Position numbers and translations under genes: made by a program. The notes below the pieces were generated by a model. It saw nothing but the letters and a program-made list of their open reading frames with translations, made no database searches and was not told where the DNA came from. Below, piece by piece: positions 18,015-27,569 of a stretch of 64,000 bases of DNA. The first letter of the stretch is position 1. Each line of letters opens with the position of its first letter. Source of the DNA: JANSYA01 sp965243385 (GTDB taxonomy: Bacteria; Spirochaetota; Leptospiria; Leptospirales; Leptonemataceae); the NCBI GenBank assembly GCA_965243385.1, contig CBDEUV010000002.1, positions 1,984,001 to 2,048,000 of the forward strand. Reading direction: 5' to 3'.

Positions 18015-18515
18015 CTAAATCAGGAAGGACTGAATGAGAACGTACAGAGGCTGCGTTCCGCCGGGCAATGCAGGCCCGACGCGCGGCGGCGGCCGAATCG
18101 CCGCATTCGGAATCGACAGTCGATGCTGGTTTGAATCGATAGCCGTCGCACAATCGATATGATAGGCCGCGCCGGCCAGATCGATTCGCAGCGGCTGCGC
18201 ATCCGGCAATGCGACGAAGGCTTCGCACCCGAAACACTCGCCGTGAGCCGTATCGTTCGAATCGGAAGCTCCGGGATCAGAATGCGGCGGAGCCTTCGCG
18301 GCATCCGGCGCATGGCAGGGAGCCGGCGTGCGCTCCGGAAGCTTGCCGGATACCCGAGTGGAAACCGGCGCCTGCGCGGCAAACCCGCTCGCCGGCGCGC
18401 AAATATACGAGGCCCCGTGGCAACAGTTGATCGTCAGCACGATCGCCGCCAGCAGAGCCGGCATTCCGGCGATGCGCATATGCCTGCGCCGTTGCCTGTA
18501 ATTGCGCGCGTTCAT
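18015..18515 (-). CDS. small exported cysteine-containing protein ahead of cusC
   Basis: This 166-residue protein has a hydrophobic signal segment (GMPALLAAIVLTINCCHG), a Pro/Ala/Asp-rich linker and the cysteine motif HGECFGCEAF followed by a hydrophobic/basic tail ending near IRPPPRVG. The layout (signal, short HxxC-x2-C motif, Pro-rich end) recalls DUF2946-type proteins found near copper efflux genes, but I cannot confirm the family. It is on the same strand as cusCBA and could be a small metal-binding or sensing accessory. The start at 18515 is chosen because AAGG lies 5 bases before it; a GTG directly in front is also possible. No good match to a named gene is recognised. Confidence 0.6.
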   Translation of the reverse strand: MNARNYRQRRRHMRIAGMPALLAAIVLTINCCHGASYICAPASGFAAQAPVSTRVSGKLPERTPAPCHAPDAAKAPPHSDPGASDSNDTAHGECFGCEAFVALPDAQPLRIDLAGAAYHIDCATAIDSNQHRLSIPNAAIRPPPRVGPALPGGTQPLYVLIQSFLI

Positions 18516-18745
18516 CACTGCCTTCAGTCAGGACAACGATTTCGTTTCGTCAATAAAAAAATATGTCACGGACTGGCGGCGGCGGCGAAGCGGGCCCGGG
18601 GATCCTCGCAAAAAGGCCCCCAGGCGCGCGGCGGCAGAATCATATAAACAAATTCTGTAATTCTATAACCGAGGAGGAGCGATATGCGGCGCTTCTGCAG
18701 CGGGAGCCATTTCGCGCCCGAACGGCGTCACACTCAAAAAAGAAA

Positions 18746-19489
18746 TCAACCCCTCAATATCGACGCTATAGATCGAAAATTTATTTCGGCGATATTGCGA
18801 ATCGAAATATTCTCCGGGCATTCGACTTCGCACGCTCCCGTGAACGAACAATGACCGAAGCCTTCAAGCTCCATCGCCTGCGCCATTTCCTTCAGACGCT
18901 TACGCGCTTCGGGGCGCCCCTGCGGAAGCGCGTTTAGATGATTGATCTTGGCCGCGGTAAAGAGGGCCGCCGAGGCGTTTTTGCAGGCGGCCGCGCAGGC
19001 CCCGCAGCCAATGCACGCTGCGGCGTCCATCGCGCGGTCCGCGACTTCTTTGCCGATTGGTATCGAATTCGCCTCCGGCGCGCTGCCCGTATGCGCGCTG
19101 ATATAACCACCCGCCTGCATGACCCGATCGAAAGCCGAACGGTCGACCACCAGATCCTGGATGATGGGGAAGGCTTTCGCGCGCCAGGGTTCGACGACGA
19201 CCGTATCGCCGTCGCGAAAACTGCGCATGTGGAGCTGGCAGGTGGTCGTATTGTCCAGCGGTCCATGCGCGCGACCGTTGATAAACAGCCCGCACTGACC
19301 GCAGATGCCTTCGCGGCAATCGTACTCAAAAGCCACGACCTTTTCGTTTTTTCGAACGAGCTGTTCGTTCAAATAGTCGAGCGCTTCCAGAAAGGACATG
19401 TCCGTGTTCAAGCCTTCGACCGGATAGTCGATCAGGTGGCCCTGCGAGCGGGAATCCGTCTGTCGCCAGATGCGAAATACAATTTTCAT
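18746..19489 (-). CDS. sdhB: succinate dehydrogenase / fumarate reductase iron-sulfur subunit
   Basis: Electron-transfer subunit of complex II, 247 residues. The N-terminal plant-type ferredoxin domain holds the [2Fe-2S] cluster through Cys58, Cys63 and Cys66 (CREGICGQC) and Cys84. The C-terminal domain has CIGCGACAAACKN and CSFTGACEVECP for the [4Fe-4S] and [3Fe-4S] clusters. The start at 19489 begins the conserved MKIVFRIWRQ; 10 bases separate it from the sdhA stop. It is the last gene of the sdhCAB operon. The reaction is succinate:quinone oxidoreduction at the inner membrane; the direction in vivo cannot be read from sequence. Confidence 0.95.
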   Translation of the reverse strand: MKIVFRIWRQTDSRSQGHLIDYPVEGLNTDMSFLEALDYLNEQLVRKNEKVVAFEYDCREGICGQCGLFINGRAHGPLDNTTTCQLHMRSFRDGDTVVVEPWRAKAFPIIQDLVVDRSAFDRVMQAGGYISAHTGSAPEANSIPIGKEVADRAMDAAACIGCGACAAACKNASAALFTAAKINHLNALPQGRPEARKRLKEMAQAMELEGFGHCSFTGACEVECPENISIRNIAEINFRSIASILRG

Positions 19490-19499
19490 AGGCGCCTGC

Positions 19500-21410
19500 T
19501 CATTTATAGCTCCGCACGGTCGGCTCAATATTTTCGAAGCTTAAAGCTTCTTTGTGTAACCGGAAATCACCCGCGGCATACTCCCAGGCGGCCACGTACG
19601 CATACGTTTCGTCGACGCGCAGCGCTTCGCCTTCGGCGGTCTGATACTCTTCGCGAAAATGCGCGCCGCAGGACTCTTCGCGATCCAGAGCGTCGACGCA
19701 CATCAGCTCCGCCAGCTCGATAAAATCAGCGAGCCGCAGGGCCTTTTCCAGTTCCGTATTCATTTCACGGTCGTGCCCGGTCACCTTTAGGTCGCGATGG
19801 AATTCGTCTTTCAGTGCTCGAATCTTTTGAAGCGCGTCCTCCAGGCCGCCTCGATTGCGACTCATGGCGCACTCCCGCCACATAATCTGGCCAAGCGCGC
19901 GATGAAAATCGTCGACGGTTCGTTCGCCTTTGATCTTCAAAAGCTCGTCGATCTGGCGACGGACCTGCGCTTCCGCTTCGGCGAAGGCGTCGCTGTTCGA
20001 ATCGGGGGTCGCGCCGCCGACGTCGTCGGCCAGGTAGTTGTTGATGGTATTCGGCAAAATGAAATAACCGTCGATACTCGCCTGCAAAAGCGAATTCGCC
20101 CCGAGTCGATTCGCGCCGTGATCCGAAAAATTACATTCGCCGATCGCATACAAACCGGGAATCGTAGTCATCAACTCGTAGTCGACCCACAGTCCGCCCA
20201 TCGAAAAATGCGCGGCCGGCGAAATCAGCATCGGCTCGCTGTACGCGTCGATGCCCGTGATCTTTCGGTACATATCGAATAGATTGCCGTACCGATCCGC
20301 GATGACGGAGCGGCCCGCTCTCGCGATTGCGTGCTTAAAATCCAGATAGACGGCGTTTTTCAGCGCGCCAACCCCGTACCCCGCGTCGATGCGCTCTTTC
20401 GCCGCGCGTGACGCGATATCCCGCGGCGCTAAATTGCCGAAAGCCGGATATTTACGCTCGAGATAATAGTCGCGCTCCTCTTCAGGAATCTCGTTCGGCA
20501 CGCGCGAATCGCCGGCCTGTCGCGGCACCCAGATGCGACCGTCGTTTCGCAGGGACTCGGACATCAAGGTCAGCTTCGACTGTGAATCGCTCGCCTGGGG
20601 CAGCGCGGTCGGATGGATCTGCGTAAAACCCGGATTCGCGAAGCAGGCTCCTTTTTTATGCGCCTTCCAGATGGCGGAACCATTGCAACCGATCGCCAGA
20701 GTCGAGAGGCGAAAGACGCGCGAATAACCGCCGGTCGCGAGCACCACCGCGTGCGCGGCGAAACGTTTCAACTCCCCGCTCACGAGATCCCGCGCGATGA
20801 TACCGCGCGCTTTGCCGTCTTCGCAGACCAGTTCCAGCATTTCGTGACGGGCGAACATCTCGACGCGCCGCAGCCGGATCATTTTATTGAGCTGCGCATA
20901 GGCCGCCAGCAGCAACTGCTGCCCGGTCTGCCCGCGAGCGTAAAATGTACGCTCCACCTGCACGCCGCCGAAACTGCGATTGGCCAGCACGCCGCCGTAT
21001 TCCCGCGCGAAGGGCACCCCCTGCTGTACGAAATGGTCGATCAACGGGGCCGATAACTCCGCGAGCCGGTAGACGTTCGCTTCGCGCGACCGAAAATCGC
21101 CGCCCTTCAACGTATCGTAAAACATACGATACACGCTGTCGCCGTCGTGCTGATAGTTCTTGGCGGCGTTGACCCCGCCCTGGGCCGCGACCGAATGCGC
21201 GCGACGCGCCGAATCCTGGTAACAAAAGCAGCGCACATGATAACCCAGCTCGGCGAGGGTCGCCGCGGCCCCCGCCCCGGCCAGCCCTGAGCCGACGACG
21301 ATGATCTCGATTTTCTTTTTGTTAGCGGGATTGATCAGCCGGCTGTTGAACTGATAATTGCGCCATTTAGTTTCAATCTTGCCGGGTGGAATTTTCGCGT
21401 CGAGAATCAT
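19500..21410 (-). CDS. sdhA: succinate dehydrogenase / fumarate reductase flavoprotein subunit
   Basis: Catalytic FAD subunit of complex II, 636 residues. The dinucleotide fold begins at about residue 34 with IEIIVVGSGLAGAG. His72 in ARRAHSVAAQGG is the expected covalent flavin attachment site. FGGVQVERTFYARGQTGQQ and the HFSMGGL substrate-site segment are present. The long N-terminal lead (about 30 residues, ILDAKIPPGKIETKW) is the form seen in the Bacteroidetes-like class that works with a single five-helix cytochrome b. It lies between sdhC and sdhB in one leftward operon. Confidence 0.96.
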   Translation of the reverse strand: MILDAKIPPGKIETKWRNYQFNSRLINPANKKKIEIIVVGSGLAGAGAAATLAELGYHVRCFCYQDSARRAHSVAAQGGVNAAKNYQHDGDSVYRMFYDTLKGGDFRSREANVYRLAELSAPLIDHFVQQGVPFAREYGGVLANRSFGGVQVERTFYARGQTGQQLLLAAYAQLNKMIRLRRVEMFARHEMLELVCEDGKARGIIARDLVSGELKRFAAHAVVLATGGYSRVFRLSTLAIGCNGSAIWKAHKKGACFANPGFTQIHPTALPQASDSQSKLTLMSESLRNDGRIWVPRQAGDSRVPNEIPEEERDYYLERKYPAFGNLAPRDIASRAAKERIDAGYGVGALKNAVYLDFKHAIARAGRSVIADRYGNLFDMYRKITGIDAYSEPMLISPAAHFSMGGLWVDYELMTTIPGLYAIGECNFSDHGANRLGANSLLQASIDGYFILPNTINNYLADDVGGATPDSNSDAFAEAEAQVRRQIDELLKIKGERTVDDFHRALGQIMWRECAMSRNRGGLEDALQKIRALKDEFHRDLKVTGHDREMNTELEKALRLADFIELAELMCVDALDREESCGAHFREEYQTAEGEALRVDETYAYVAAWEYAAGDFRLHKEALSFENIEPTVRSYK

Positions 21411-21463
21411 AATATGCCTTGTTGTACCGCTACTCTATAATGCTGCGTTGATCGCGAGTCGTC

Positions 21464-22201
21464 TCATGATATTAGATGACGTAAATAGATAAAGACCGGA
21501 ATCACAGCGAAACCAATGCTGACAAGCAGCGTATACGCCAGGCCCAGCTTCGCGAGACGGCTCAGCCATCGTCGATGATACAGGCCGAGAGTTTGAAATG
21601 CGCTCTTTACGCCATGATAAAGATGCAACCCCAGCGGTATCATCAGCAGACTGTAAAAGGCCACGTAATAAATATTCCGAAACAGGGTCGTGGTCACTTC
21701 ATAGACGTCGAGATGCCCGTCCGCATCGACGCGCAGCTCATCGCCAATACCGAGCTTGATCCGCGCCCAAAAATTCGCGAGATGCACGATTAGAAAGATC
21801 AAGAGCATGAATCCCAACAAACCCATATTGCGCGAGGCCCAGGTGCTGTTCGCGGCGGCTTCGTTCGCGGCGTAGCGATCAGGTTTCGCGCGGCGGTTGT
21901 GCCGGGTGATCATCGCCGCGTACACAGTATGCAGCACGATCGATAGATACAAAAACACCGCGACGATCTGGACTAACGGGCTTTCGCGCAGCGTCGTCGA
22001 ATAAGAATTATAGGCGGCGCGCGCCAGGTCTTCGGGCAGCAGGAGCAACAAATTCGCGCCAAGGTGCACGACCAGAAACAGACACAGGAACAGCCCGGTG
22101 CCGGCCATCATCATTTTTCGCCATGCCAGCCGCATCTGGCGAGTACTGAATGTCTGAAGTAATTCTGTCAAGTCGCTCGCGCTCGACCTGACAAAGCTCA
22201 T
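21464..22201 (-). CDS. sdhC: succinate dehydrogenase cytochrome b subunit (five-helix type)
   Basis: Membrane anchor of complex II, 245 residues with about five hydrophobic helices: GTGLFLCLFLVVHLGANLLL, VQIVAVFLYLSIVLHTVYAA, LLGFMLLIFLIVHLANFWA, YYVAFYSLLMIPLGLHLYHG and AYTLLVSIGFAVIPVFIYLR. Several His residues (VHLGAN, LHTVYA, VHLANF, LHLYHG) sit where haem b ligands are expected in single-subunit, di-haem type B anchors. It is the first gene of sdhCAB, 53 bases before sdhA. There is no sdhD, as expected for this class. Confidence 0.92.
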   Translation of the reverse strand: MSFVRSSASDLTELLQTFSTRQMRLAWRKMMMAGTGLFLCLFLVVHLGANLLLLLPEDLARAAYNSYSTTLRESPLVQIVAVFLYLSIVLHTVYAAMITRHNRRAKPDRYAANEAAANSTWASRNMGLLGFMLLIFLIVHLANFWARIKLGIGDELRVDADGHLDVYEVTTTLFRNIYYVAFYSLLMIPLGLHLYHGVKSAFQTLGLYHRRWLSRLAKLGLAYTLLVSIGFAVIPVFIYLRHLIS

Positions 22202-22240
22202 AGGGCCTCGCGATCCGCGCGACCGCGATTGCGGGCGGAA

Positions 22241-22759
22241 TCATTCCTGCAGATCAGGATCCTCGGGGAAGAGGTCCGCCAGAAAAAAAGCGGCAAGATC
22301 GGAACGTCCGGTCATTCCCGATTTCTCGTAAATGCTGACCGTCTGGTTGCGCACTGTGCGTTCGCTTTTCCCAAACATGCCGGCGATCTGTTTTAACGAA
22401 AAACCCCGAATGAGCGCGTTCGCGATCTTTGTTTCGGCTTCGCTGAAATTCCATCGTACGAATTGTTCCTGCATGGCGCGGCGCATTTCGTGAACGGCGC
22501 CGGCATGCCGTTCGCGAAATGCGGCCAGCTCCCTGCGTACCCGCTCGAGATTTTCACCGGAACGAGTCAGTCGAACTCGAAAGCCGGTCCATAACAACAG
22601 GATCGAGACGAAGGCGCTCGCCAGCATAACGCTTTCGATTATCACGTGAAGATCGACGGCCTGACGTTCCAGCGTATCCAGGATCACGTCGACCACCGCC
22701 AGAATGATGAAGGCGCTCGCGAAGGCCGTGAAGAGAATGCGCATCTTGCGATCGATCAT
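22241..22759 (-). CDS. membrane-anchored LuxR/GerE-type HTH regulator
   Basis: This 172-residue protein has two N-terminal membrane segments (ILFTAFASAFIILAVVDVIL and a second near ESVMLASAFVSILLLWTGF), a basic coiled coil, and a C-terminal LuxR-type helix-turn-helix: FSEAETKIANALIRGFSLKQIAGMFGKSERTVRNQ. It has no receiver domain, so it probably senses a membrane or respiratory signal directly. It ends 39 bases before sdhC on the same strand and is likely co-transcribed with, and perhaps a regulator of, the sdh operon. Start 22759 is chosen because GGAG lies 8 bases upstream; an earlier in-frame ATG at 22795 lacks one. The target is unknown. Confidence 0.8.
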   Translation of the reverse strand: MIDRKMRILFTAFASAFIILAVVDVILDTLERQAVDLHVIIESVMLASAFVSILLLWTGFRVRLTRSGENLERVRRELAAFRERHAGAVHEMRRAMQEQFVRWNFSEAETKIANALIRGFSLKQIAGMFGKSERTVRNQTVSIYEKSGMTGRSDLAAFFLADLFPEDPDLQE

Positions 22760-22934
22760 GGAGTCAAGCTCCAGAGGCGCCGGATGCATCGCCAATAAAA
22801 TTCGTGCCCGCAGCCGCCTGATATTTCCCGGGTATCGCCTGAAAGCGCGCCATACGGCGAACCTGGAGCGACCGAAGCGCGTATGACATTTGTACCATTG
22901 CTATTTCCGCGTCGTGCTATTACTGTTCGGCGGT

Positions 22935-24353
22935 ATGAACGCAATCTTAAACCGCGCGATGGGATGCGCGGGCATTCTGCTATTGGCGGTCGCCCCGGAG
23001 TTTTCCTCGCTGCGAGCGGAACGGCCTGCAAACGCGACTCAAAATCAAAGTCGCGCAATAGACGCCCAGTACGCCCAGTACGCCAGGAACGCAATGAAGG
23101 CAAAGACGGCAATGAAAGCGACGGAAATCGCGGACTTCGCCGTACAACGCTCCGAGTCCGTACAACTCGCCGAATTACTGTTAGAAGACGCACGCATCGC
23201 CGGAAGCTACGCGGGGATCTGGCAAAATCCATCGCTTGCAGTCGAAGGCGGGAGACGGCGAATGGTTCTCGGCGGCTTCCCGGGGAACCTGGCGGGCGGC
23301 GGAAACGAAGTGAACCCGGTCTTTCGGCTCACCGTCAGCCAGCCGCTTTTTTTTCCCGGCAAAACCGGACTGCGCGAAGAGACCGCCGAATTGCGTCGCC
23401 GCCTGGCCGCGCTCTCGTTAACTGAAACCGTTCTCCTCTTACGCTACCAGGTGATCCGCCTGGCGTACGCGACAGCCGCCGCCGATCGAGTCATCGCGCA
23501 CGTAGAATCCCGGGTGAAACGTTTTCGCCTGATTCAGGCCTACCTGAGAGGCCGGCCGGCCCTCTCGCCGGCCAGGCGCACGGAACGCGATATCGTAAAG
23601 CGCCGCTTGCGAATACTGGAGCGCGGTCTGCACGAATTGGAAGTATCGCGCGAGGTACTCCGATCCCGGCTCGCCCTGTACGCAGGCGAAGACGTTTCCC
23701 CGCGCGTCGACTGGATCACCGACAGCGGCCGCCCGCTGAATCGAAATGAAATTCAGAACATGGCCCTCGAGCGCAGTCCGGGCCTCTTACGAGAAAAGCT
23801 CCGGGTCGCGTACGCCGCGACCGAACGACGGCTGGCCACCCGGGAAGCCTATCCCGATCTGGAAGTCTTCGGGACAGTCGAAGAGGAACCGGGCGTGGAG
23901 AGTTATTTCGGTTTCGGCCTGCGATTGGCGCTGCCGGTCTTCGATCGGAACCAGGCCGCGATCCAGAGCGGGGAATCGCGTTCCCGGGCCGCCGCGCTCC
24001 GTCTGGAGCTGGAACGCAAGCGGGTGCGCCAGACGATCCAGTCCGCCTTCGCCGAATTCGAACACTCGCGCGAAGCGTTGCGACTCTTCCCGTTAGATCT
24101 CGAAAAAGTAACATTACGGAATATGGCCGCGGCGGACGCCGGTTTTCGACGGGGACGCCTGGCGCTGCTCACATATCTGGAGGCGGATGAAATGGCTTTC
24201 GAAACCCTGCGAGCGATATACGACACGCAACTGGATTATATCACCTGCTATACGGAACTGCTTATGATCTCCGGGAATCCCGATTTCAACGACGCATCGA
24301 TGCCGCCGCCGGCGTCCGCCTCAGGATCCGCCCACCAGGAGCAGCATCGATGA
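22935..24353 (+). CDS. TolC/CzcC-type outer membrane efflux protein
   Basis: The protein is 472 residues from the ATG at 22935, which starts a plausible signal peptide (CAGILLLAVAPEF, then SSLRA). A short repetitive linker (AQYAQYARNAMKAKTAMKA) precedes the channel body. QNPSLAVEGG and VSQPLFFPGKTGLREE in the first repeat and GFGLRLALPVFDRNQAAIQSGESR in the second are typical of metal-efflux TolC proteins. An upstream TTG in the same frame would extend it by 15 residues without adding a better signal. Its stop overlaps the start of the RND pump gene by 4 bases. It is the outer-membrane half of a second metal exporter separate from cusCBA, and its partner adaptor is not encoded here. Confidence 0.85.
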   Translation: MNAILNRAMGCAGILLLAVAPEFSSLRAERPANATQNQSRAIDAQYAQYARNAMKAKTAMKATEIADFAVQRSESVQLAELLLEDARIAGSYAGIWQNPSLAVEGGRRRMVLGGFPGNLAGGGNEVNPVFRLTVSQPLFFPGKTGLREETAELRRRLAALSLTETVLLLRYQVIRLAYATAAADRVIAHVESRVKRFRLIQAYLRGRPALSPARRTERDIVKRRLRILERGLHELEVSREVLRSRLALYAGEDVSPRVDWITDSGRPLNRNEIQNMALERSPGLLREKLRVAYAATERRLATREAYPDLEVFGTVEEEPGVESYFGFGLRLALPVFDRNQAAIQSGESRSRAAALRLELERKRVRQTIQSAFAEFEHSREALRLFPLDLEKVTLRNMAAADAGFRRGRLALLTYLEADEMAFETLRAIYDTQLDYITCYTELLMISGNPDFNDASMPPPASASGSAHQEQHR

Positions 24354-27300
24354 TCGATCGCCTGATTCGTTTTTCGCTTGAGGCCCGAACCTTTGTAATC
24401 GGCCTGAGCTTACTTGTCGCGGCGGCCGGCGCGTACTTCGCGTTACGGCTACCGGTGGACGCCGTACCCGATATCACCGGCATCCAGGTCGTGGTAAACT
24501 CCGAGACCGGAGCCATGGACCCCGCCCAGGTCGAAAGCTCGGTGACGTACGTCGTGGAAACCGAATTGGCCGGTCTTCCGGGCGTCGTCGATATTCGGTC
24601 GTTGTCCCGCTTCGGTCTCTCCCAGGTGGTGGCCACCTTCGAAGATGGAACCGACGTTTATCGCGCGCGTACAATGGTGGTCGAACGGCTGCAAAACGTG
24701 CGGGGACGCTTGCCCGCCGGCATTTCGCCCGAGCCGGGGCCGATCTCCACCGGACTCGGCGAAGTCTTTTTGTACGTGTTGCGCGCGAAAGAGGGCAGCG
24801 AACTGGCCGGACGGCCGGAGACGGAACGCCTGCTGTATCTGCGCACGGTTCAGGATTTTGTCGTGCAGCCTTTCCTTAAGTCGAACATCCCCGGCATCGC
24901 CGAAGTGGATACCATCGGCGGTTATAAAAAGGAAATCCACATCGAATTTCTACCGCAACGACTGGCGCAACTCGGCGTAACCCTGGAAGAAGTATTGCTC
25001 GCACTCGACAGCCTGGGTCAAAACTTCGGCGGCGGTTATATCGAACGGGAGAATCGGCAGATCATCGTTCGCACGAACGGCGCGATCGACGATCTCGAAT
25101 CGATTCGCGGGATGCCCGTGCGCCTGAACGTTTACGGCGGGCCGATTCGTCTGGACCGCATCGCGCGCGTTCAGGAGGGCGCTCTGCAGCGGACCGGCGC
25201 GGCCACATACGACGGCGAAGAAACCGTGCTGGGTACGGTATTGATGTTGCTCGGCGCGAATAGTCGAGAGGTCGCCGTGGCCGCGCGCGACGCCGCGAAT
25301 CAGGTAAAGCTGCCGGCGGATGTGGAACTGGTTCCCGTGTATTCGCGGGACTATCTGGTGAATTCAACGATTCGCACCGTGCTCGTGAATCTGGGCGAAG
25401 GGGCGGCGCTGGTGGTAATCGTCCTGCTATTGATATTAGGCAACGTCCGCGCGGCCCTGATCGTTTCGCTGGCGATTCCGCTCTCGATGCTGGTTGCGGT
25501 TAGCGGAATGCTGCAGCTGCAAATTTCCGCGAATCTGATGAGCCTGGGAGCGATCGACTTCGGCCTGCTCGTGGACGCTTCGGTCGTGATCATTGAAAAT
25601 GTACTGCGGCGTCTGGACGCGAAACCGGAGCTCGCGGGCGCGGCGTTGCGCGAAAAGCTGGAGCTGGTGTACGAATCCGCGCGGGAAGTCGCGCGACCGG
25701 TCGCCTTCGGTTTGTTTATTATCATGGTGGTCTACGTGCCGATCCTCGGGCTGGAAGGCATCGAAGGCAAAATGTTCCGCCCGATGGCCTGGACCGTTCT
25801 GATGGCGCTGGGCGCGAGCCTCGTTATCGCGCTGGGCCTCATGCCGGCCCTCGCCCTGACCTTTTTGCTCCGCGCCCGCAAAGCCGGGGCTCCGGCAGAA
25901 AAACAAACGACGCACGCGCCTGTATTGTTTCGAGTTCTTTCGCGCGTCTATCAACCGCTCCTGCGACGCAGTCTGGCGCGACCGTTATTGGGACTCGCGC
26001 CGGCCGCGGTTCTGGGGCTCTGCGGACTGCTGGCCTTTTCGCAATTGGGAGCGAGCTTTATTCCGCAACTGGGCGAAGGCGATCTTCTGGTGAGCTTTGT
26101 GCGCGACCCGGGTATGTCCCTGCGACGCTCTGTCGAATTACAAAAAGAAAGCGAAGGTATATTGCTGGAGTTTCCCGAAATCGAACGGGCTTTCGCGCGT
26201 ATCGGCACCGCCGAAGCCGCCACCGATCCCATGGGCGTTTACATGGGCGATACCTTCGCCATCTTAGAAAAGGATCGGACCCGGTGGCGGCCGGGCGTCG
26301 ATCTGGAGGAGCTGCGAGCGCAATTGCGCACGAAGTTGACGCAACGTTATCCCGATCAGGAGATTACCATCAGCCAGCCGATCGAGTTTCGATTTAACGA
26401 ATTACTGGAAGGCAGTCGCGCCGACGTCAACGTGCGAATTTTCGGCCGGGATCTGGAGACTCTCTTCGGGCTTCAGGAACGCGCACGCGATATACTCGCG
26501 GAAATGCCCGGAGTTGAATCCGCGGAGCTCGACGCGATCACGGCTCTGCGCCGCGGTCCGGTGCTCGACATACGGGTACAGCGCGACCGCCTGCCGGTTT
26601 TCGGCGTCCACCTCAAAGACGTGAATGAAATCCTGGAAGCGTCGATGGGCGGCCGGACCGTCGGCTGGTTTTACGAACAGGATCGCCGTTTCCCGATTGT
26701 AGTACGATTGGCCGGAGAGCTTCGGGATCGACCGGGCGAGATTCGCCGAATCCCCATCGGCCTCGGCGACGGAGGCACCACGTCACTGGGATCGCTCGCC
26801 GAAATCACCGAACGCGAGGCGGTCGTCAACATCGCCCGGCACGGCGCCCGACGATACGCGGCGGTGGCCATCGAACTCAGCGGAGGCGACAGTGCGGGTT
26901 TCGTGCGGGACGCCCGTAACAAAATCGCGCGCGAGTTGCAGCTTCCGGAAGCTTATTATACGGAATGGGGCGGCCAGTTCCGCAACCTGGAGCGAGCCCG
27001 CGCGCGGCTGAGCGTTATGATTCCGGTTGTGATGGTCGTGATCTTCGTGTTATTGCTGCGCAGTTTTGGAAGCCTGCGGCAGACCATGCTCGTTTTTTTG
27101 AGCGTGCCCTTCGCGCTCACCGGCGGCGCTCTCGCCCTGTATCTGCGCGGCATTCCGTTCAGCGTTCCGGCGTCCGTGGGCTTTATCGCGCTTTCGGGAA
27201 TCGCCATACTGAATGCGATGGTGATGGTTACGTTTTTCAATCAGCTGCGCGAAGAAGGCGCGACCACGTACGACGCCGTGTTTCGCGGCGCCTCTATCCG

Positions 27301-27487
27301 CCTGCGTCCGGTCTTGATGACGGCCCTGGTCGCCAGCCTGGGATTCCTGCCCATGGCCGTGAATACCGGACTGGGCGCCGAAGTCCAGCGCCCGCTGGCT
27401 ACCGTGGTCGTCGGCGGCCTGATCACGGCTACGGCGTTGACTCTGCTGTTGTTGCCGGCCCTGTACTTACGATTCCATCGCGAGTGA
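24350..27487 (+). CDS. CzcA-type heavy-metal RND efflux pump
   Basis: Inner-membrane pump of 1045 residues, normal for the heavy-metal RND class. It opens with the first helix and LPVDAVPDITGIQVVVNSE. The proton-relay segment reads AIDFGLLVDASVVIIEN, which is the CzcA-type DFG...VD...EN signature rather than the CusA one. The methionine triad of CusA is not present (DLLVSFVRDPGMS and the lack of RIDMLSTG), so a divalent cation such as Zn, Co, Cd or Ni is more likely than Cu/Ag. It is coupled by a 4-base overlap to the TolC-like gene, but no membrane-fusion gene lies on either side. The next gene starts 82 bases downstream, after a strong inverted repeat. Confidence 0.9.
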   Translation: MIDRLIRFSLEARTFVIGLSLLVAAAGAYFALRLPVDAVPDITGIQVVVNSETGAMDPAQVESSVTYVVETELAGLPGVVDIRSLSRFGLSQVVATFEDGTDVYRARTMVVERLQNVRGRLPAGISPEPGPISTGLGEVFLYVLRAKEGSELAGRPETERLLYLRTVQDFVVQPFLKSNIPGIAEVDTIGGYKKEIHIEFLPQRLAQLGVTLEEVLLALDSLGQNFGGGYIERENRQIIVRTNGAIDDLESIRGMPVRLNVYGGPIRLDRIARVQEGALQRTGAATYDGEETVLGTVLMLLGANSREVAVAARDAANQVKLPADVELVPVYSRDYLVNSTIRTVLVNLGEGAALVVIVLLLILGNVRAALIVSLAIPLSMLVAVSGMLQLQISANLMSLGAIDFGLLVDASVVIIENVLRRLDAKPELAGAALREKLELVYESAREVARPVAFGLFIIMVVYVPILGLEGIEGKMFRPMAWTVLMALGASLVIALGLMPALALTFLLRARKAGAPAEKQTTHAPVLFRVLSRVYQPLLRRSLARPLLGLAPAAVLGLCGLLAFSQLGASFIPQLGEGDLLVSFVRDPGMSLRRSVELQKESEGILLEFPEIERAFARIGTAEAATDPMGVYMGDTFAILEKDRTRWRPGVDLEELRAQLRTKLTQRYPDQEITISQPIEFRFNELLEGSRADVNVRIFGRDLETLFGLQERARDILAEMPGVESAELDAITALRRGPVLDIRVQRDRLPVFGVHLKDVNEILEASMGGRTVGWFYEQDRRFPIVVRLAGELRDRPGEIRRIPIGLGDGGTTSLGSLAEITEREAVVNIARHGARRYAAVAIELSGGDSAGFVRDARNKIARELQLPEAYYTEWGGQFRNLERARARLSVMIPVVMVVIFVLLLRSFGSLRQTMLVFLSVPFALTGGALALYLRGIPFSVPASVGFIALSGIAILNAMVMVTFFNQLREEGATTYDAVFRGASIRLRPVLMTALVASLGFLPMAVNTGLGAEVQRPLATVVVGGLITATALTLLLLPALYLRFHRE

Positions 27488-27518
27488 TTCAGGCGCCTAA
27501 AAAATGCTGGACCGCGGA

Positions 27519-27568
27519 CCGAACCTCCATATAGTAGTCTTTTATAGAACTACTATATGGAGGTTCGG
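27519..27568 (+). promoter_or_regulatory. perfect 20-bp inverted repeat covering the ribosome binding site of the dioxygenase gene
   Basis: The left arm is 27519-27538 and the right arm 27549-27568; they are perfectly complementary over 20 bases with a 10-base AT-rich spacer. The inner part has the form ATAGTAGT-N10-ACTACTAT. The Shine-Dalgarno GGAGG (27559-27563) for the ATG at 27570 lies inside the right arm. As DNA it can be an operator; as RNA it would form a hairpin that hides the ribosome binding site. A related AGTAGT-N10-ACTACT element occurs at 35464-35485. There is no T-run after it, so it is not a standard terminator. Confidence 0.85.
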
Positions 27569-27569
27569 A

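Noticed and set aside
27519..27568. Rho-independent terminator for the CzcA-like gene
   Set aside because: The stem is strong, but there is no T-run and the right arm contains the next gene's ribosome binding site, so a regulatory role fits better.
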